Shown here: piece by piece, positions 50,868 through 64,000 of the stretch
Layout of the letters: each line of letters begins with the position of its first letter
Position numbering within the stretch: the stretch's first letter is position 1
Assembly (NCBI RefSeq): GCF_014207705.1
Contig: NZ_JACHIU010000001.1
Span: forward strand, 5,572,501-5,636,500
Direction: 5' to 3'
DNA: 64,000 nucleotides
Origin: Sphaerisporangium rubeum
Lineage (GTDB): Bacteria > Actinomycetota > Actinomycetes > Streptosporangiales > Streptosporangiaceae
Notes under the pieces: model-generated
The model's input: only the letters and a program-made list of their open reading frames with translations
What the model was told of the DNA's origin: nothing
The model's database searches: none
Program-made: the position numbers and the translations under genes

Positions 50868-52069
50868 CAGAGACCGCGACCGTCGAGATCCCCGAGTACC
50901 CCCAGCAGCGCGGCTGTCCCTTCCAGCCGCCGGACGGATACGCCGGCTACGAGCAGCAGGGCCCGGTGTCGCGGGTGCGGCTGTACGACGGACGGCGGGT
51001 CTGGGCCGTCACGGGACACGCCGAGGCGCGGCAGGTGCTGCTCGACCCGGTCACGTTCTCCTCCGACCGGGTGCATCCGCACTACCCGGCGCTCGCGCCG
51101 CGGTTCGAGTCGGCGCGCAAGGTGCGCAACTTCATCGGCATGGACCCGCCGGACCACACGGTGCAGCGTCGCATGCTGCTGTCCAGCTTCACCGTGAAGA
51201 AGGTGCAGGCGCTGCGTCCCCGCATCCAGGCGCTGGTGGACGACCTGATCGACCGCATCGAGGCCGCGGGGCCGGTGGCCGACCTCGTGCCGGACTTCGC
51301 GCTGCCTGTGCCGTCCATCGTCATCTGCGAACTGCTCGGGGTGCCGTACGCCGACCACGGGTTCTTCGAGGAACAGTCGCGGCGCGTCGTCACGGGGAAC
51401 ACCACGCTGGAGGACAGCGCGGACGCGTTCGCGCAGCTCAGCACCTACCTGGACGGGCTGATCCGCCGCAAGCAGGACGAGCCGGGGGACGGGCTGCTCG
51501 ACACGCTCATCGCCGAGCAGGTCCGGAGCGGGGCCCTGACGCGGCGTGAACTGGTGGACATCGCGTTGCTGCTGCTCGTCGCGGGACACGAGACCACGGC
51601 GTCGGCGATCGCGCTCGGCGTGCTGACACTGCTGGAACACCCCGGCGAGCTGGCCGCGCTGCGCGCCGACGAGCGGCTGCTGCCGACGGCCGTGGAGGAA
51701 CTGCTGCGGTACATGGCGATCGCCGACGGCGTGGCGCGGTTCGCCACCGCCGACACCGAGATCGCGGGCCGGCGCGTCCAGGCCGGGGACGGCGTCGTCG
51801 TGGTGATCGCCACGGCGAACCGCGACGGCCAGGCGTTCCCCGACCCCGGCCACTTCACGGTGGAACGCGGCGCGCGGCACCACATCTCGTTCGGCCACGG
51901 CGTGCACCAGTGCATCGGCCAGAACCTGGCGCGCGCCGAGATGGAGATCGCGCTCGGCACGCTGTTCCGCCGCCTGCCGGGACTGCGGGCCGCCGCCGAC
52001 CCGGGGACGCTGCCGATCAAGGAGGCCGGCGGCGTGCAGGGGATCTGGAAGCTGCCGGTCACCTGGTGA
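50864..52069 (+). CDS. Cytochrome P450 (tailoring hydroxylase/epoxidase)
   Basis: The 401-aa P450 shows the I-helix AGHETT, K-helix EELLR, PDPGHF region and the heme-binding loop ISFGHGVHQCIGQNLA. It is a soluble class I bacterial enzyme (CYP107/105-like pattern) expected to use the ferredoxin encoded next. Abyssomicin has P450s AbyV and AbyX, of which AbyV makes an epoxide; which of the two this matches is unresolved. ATG in ATGA overlap with the acyltransferase gene. Confidence 0.92.
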   Translation: MTETATVEIPEYPQQRGCPFQPPDGYAGYEQQGPVSRVRLYDGRRVWAVTGHAEARQVLLDPVTFSSDRVHPHYPALAPRFESARKVRNFIGMDPPDHTVQRRMLLSSFTVKKVQALRPRIQALVDDLIDRIEAAGPVADLVPDFALPVPSIVICELLGVPYADHGFFEEQSRRVVTGNTTLEDSADAFAQLSTYLDGLIRRKQDEPGDGLLDTLIAEQVRSGALTRRELVDIALLLLVAGHETTASAIALGVLTLLEHPGELAALRADERLLPTAVEELLRYMAIADGVARFATADTEIAGRRVQAGDGVVVVIATANRDGQAFPDPGHFTVERGARHHISFGHGVHQCIGQNLARAEMEIALGTLFRRLPGLRAAADPGTLPIKEAGGVQGIWKLPVTW

Positions 52070-52142
52070 GCCCGTCGGGACGGGCCGCGCCTGCCGGGGT
52101 GAGACGGCCCGTCCCGGCGTCACCGACGAGAGGAGACAGACC

Positions 52143-52334
52143 ATGCGTATCAGCGCCGACCAGGACCGCTGCCTCGGGGCCGGACAGTGCGTGCTGTCCG
52201 CACCGGAGCGGTTCGACCAGTCCGACGAGGGACTGGTGGTCGTGCTCGACGACGATGTGCCGGACCGGGACGCGGACGACATCCGCCTCGTCCTGTCGCT
52301 GTGCCCGTCGCAGGCCCTCACCCTGGAGGCGTGA
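52143..52334 (+). CDS. [3Fe-4S] ferredoxin
   Basis: The 63-aa product has the single-cluster ferredoxin pattern: Cys10 and Cys16 in DRCLGAGQC and Cys54 in LSLCPSQAL, with Ala or Gly replacing the fourth ligand. Such ferredoxins feed electrons to the adjacent P450. GAGAGGAG lies upstream of the ATG. It is 73 bases after the P450 and three bases before the hydrolase gene. No ferredoxin reductase is visible in the window. Confidence 0.9.
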   Translation: MRISADQDRCLGAGQCVLSAPERFDQSDEGLVVVLDDDVPDRDADDIRLVLSLCPSQALTLEA

Positions 52335-52337
52335 CCC

Positions 52338-53228
52338 ATGCCGATCACCGGCACCCTCGCCGACGCGGTCCGCGTCCGCGCACCTTTGCGTTCCCTCGGC
52401 GAGCTGCCGCGGTACGACGAGGTGACGGTGACCGAACGCACGGCGCCGGGGCCGCCTGGGGCCCCGGACGTGCGGGTCCGCGTCTACCGGCCCCGTGTCC
52501 TGCCGTCCCCCGCGCCGGCCGCGCTGCTGCTGCACGGAGGCGCGTTCGTGCTCGGCAACCTGGACGCGGTGCATGACGCCGCGGCCCGGTCGGCGGCGCA
52601 CGCCTCGGCGGTGATCGTCGCCGTGGGGTACCGGCTGGCGCCTGAGCATCCGTACCCCGCCGGCCTTGAGGACACCTACGCGGCGCTGACGTGGCTCGCC
52701 GCGAACGCCGCCGGTCTCGGCGTGGACCCTTCGCGTATCGGGGTGTCCGGCGCGAGCTCCGGGGCCGCGCTCGCCACCGGGGTCACCATGCTGAGCAGGG
52801 ACAGAGGCGGGCCTGCCGTGTGCTTCCAGCACCTCACCACTCCCGCGCTGGACGACCGCCTCGGGACCGCGTCCATGCTGGAGTACACCGGCACGCCGAT
52901 CTGGAGCCGGCCGCTGGCCGAGGAGAGCTGGCGCATGTACCTCGGGCCCGGCCTGTCCGATGTCTCCCACTACGCGGCCCCCGCGCGGGCCCGTCTTGAG
53001 CACCTCACCGGTCTGCCTGCCGCCTACATCTCCACCGCCGGGCTCGACCCGGTGCGGGACGAAGGCATCCTGTACGCGCTGCGCCTCACCGAGGCCGGGG
53101 TCCCCGTGGAGCTGCACAACTACCCCGGCCTGTACCACGCGTTCGGCGCGCCGCACCGGCCCGAGGACCAGCGGCGCATCGCCGCCGAGCATCTGGAGAG
53201 CCTCCGGCGCGGACTGCACGGGTCGTAG
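52338..53228 (+). CDS. Hormone-sensitive-lipase-type alpha/beta hydrolase
   Basis: The 296-aa protein has HSL-family esterase motifs: LLLHGGAFVLGN (oxyanion HGG), YRLAPEHPYPAGLEDTYAAL, the nucleophile elbow GASSG, GLDPVRDEG with the catalytic Asp and YPGLYHAFG with the His. It may hydrolyse an ester of the polyketide, for instance reversing the action of the family 3 acyltransferase, or act in self-resistance; both are guesses. Starts three bases after the ferredoxin stop. Confidence 0.88.
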   Translation: MPITGTLADAVRVRAPLRSLGELPRYDEVTVTERTAPGPPGAPDVRVRVYRPRVLPSPAPAALLLHGGAFVLGNLDAVHDAAARSAAHASAVIVAVGYRLAPEHPYPAGLEDTYAALTWLAANAAGLGVDPSRIGVSGASSGAALATGVTMLSRDRGGPAVCFQHLTTPALDDRLGTASMLEYTGTPIWSRPLAEESWRMYLGPGLSDVSHYAAPARARLEHLTGLPAAYISTAGLDPVRDEGILYALRLTEAGVPVELHNYPGLYHAFGAPHRPEDQRRIAAEHLESLRRGLHGS

Positions 53229-53238
53229 CGCCGCGAGG

Positions 53239-53290
53239 GACCGCGGTCTGGCCATGCCGGCTCTGACCGCGGCTTCGCCATGCCGGCCGT
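53239..53290. repeat. Two tandem 26-bp repeats upstream of the PKS
   Basis: Unit one (53239-53264) and unit two (53265-53290) both begin GACCGCGG and share GCCATGCCGGC, with a few differences. They fill the start of the 199-base gap between the hydrolase and PKS genes. They may be a chance duplication or sites for a regulator. Confidence 0.6.
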
Positions 53291-53345
53291 CGTAACGGGC
53301 CCGCTTGACTCCTGTTCGAATCGGACCGAAAACCACTTGTCCGGT

Positions 53346-53359
53346 TTAGTCCGCACTAA
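53346..53359. promoter_or_regulatory. Palindrome TTAGT-ccgc-ACTAA in PKS promoter region
   Basis: A perfect 5+4+5 inverted repeat lies 68 bases before the PKS start codon, next to further CGGAC/GTCCG half-sites at about 53322-53343. TTGACT at 53304 could be a -35 element, but no convincing -10 follows at 16-18 bases. It is a candidate activator or repressor site for the PKS operon. Confidence 0.35.
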
Positions 53360-53427
53360 GCGCTTCCGATGAGGGTGTCCAGGAACCGCATGCCGTGTGT
53401 CCTCGACGAGAGAGATAGCTGCAGACG

Positions 53428-64000
<10,573 letters not shown>

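Overview
The window is high-G+C actinomycete DNA: GTG starts are common, genes overlap by ATGA or GTGA, and WhiB, SARP and NB-ARC/TPR regulators are present. I cannot fix the genus. The gene content fits a Streptosporangiales- or Micromonospora-like filamentous actinomycete.

Region 1 (1-10709) is the right part of an actinomycete integrative and conjugative element (AICE). A leftward operon from 6241 encodes a small membrane protein, three tiny Cys-rich proteins, a WhiB protein, a DUF4097-like protein, a Nudix-RapZ fusion, an RRQRL-type zinc protein, a SpdB-like membrane protein and an FtsK/TraB-type DNA translocase that runs off the left edge. A divergent GntR repressor follows, then rightward cargo: an XRE/TPR regulator, a RibD C-terminal-type reductase and an A+T-rich DUF4062 protein. 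The element ends in a 3' fragment of tRNA-Arg(TCT) at 10660-10709, read as attR. Integrase, replication genes and the intact tRNA should lie to the left of the window.

Region 2 (10710-23400) is ordinary chromosome: two VOC proteins separated by a 25-bp tandem repeat, a LuxR-type NB-ARC regulator, a tandem SnoaL-like protein with a divergent TetR, a GH92 mannosidase plus GT4 glycosyltransferase pair, an M23 peptidase, a PPOX/F420-type oxidoreductase and an RDD membrane protein.

Region 3 (about 23466-64000, continuing past the right edge) is an abyssomicin-type spirotetronate gene cluster. It holds regulators (two SARP-type proteins, a LAL regulator, a TetR), a type II thioesterase and a phosphopantetheinyl transferase. 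The tetronate cassette AbyA1-A5 (KAS III-like, FkbH-like, ACP, 2-oxoacid dehydrogenase-type acyltransferase, alpha/beta hydrolase) follows a homologue of the beta-barrel Diels-Alderase AbyU. Then come a flavin reductase, LLM monooxygenase, DHA2 exporter, four-gene oligopeptide-type ABC transporter, membrane acyltransferase, P450, ferredoxin, esterase-like hydrolase and a modular type I PKS. The PKS starts with a KSQ loading module, then a KS-AT-DH-KR-ACP module, then KS-AT of the next module.

In the inferred pathway, the PKS builds a polyene acyl chain from malonate in the visible modules. FkbH and the ACP supply glyceryl-ACP, the KAS III-like enzyme forms the tetronate, A4 acetylates it, and A5 eliminates acetate to give the exocyclic alkene. 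AbyU catalyses the [4+2] closure, and the P450/ferredoxin and flavin enzymes oxidise the product. The most unusual member is an 874-residue RHS/YD-repeat protein encoded 24 bases upstream of the AbyU homologue. In the AICE, two hairpins sharing the same 13-base loop motif, each just upstream of a start codon, look like an undescribed element.
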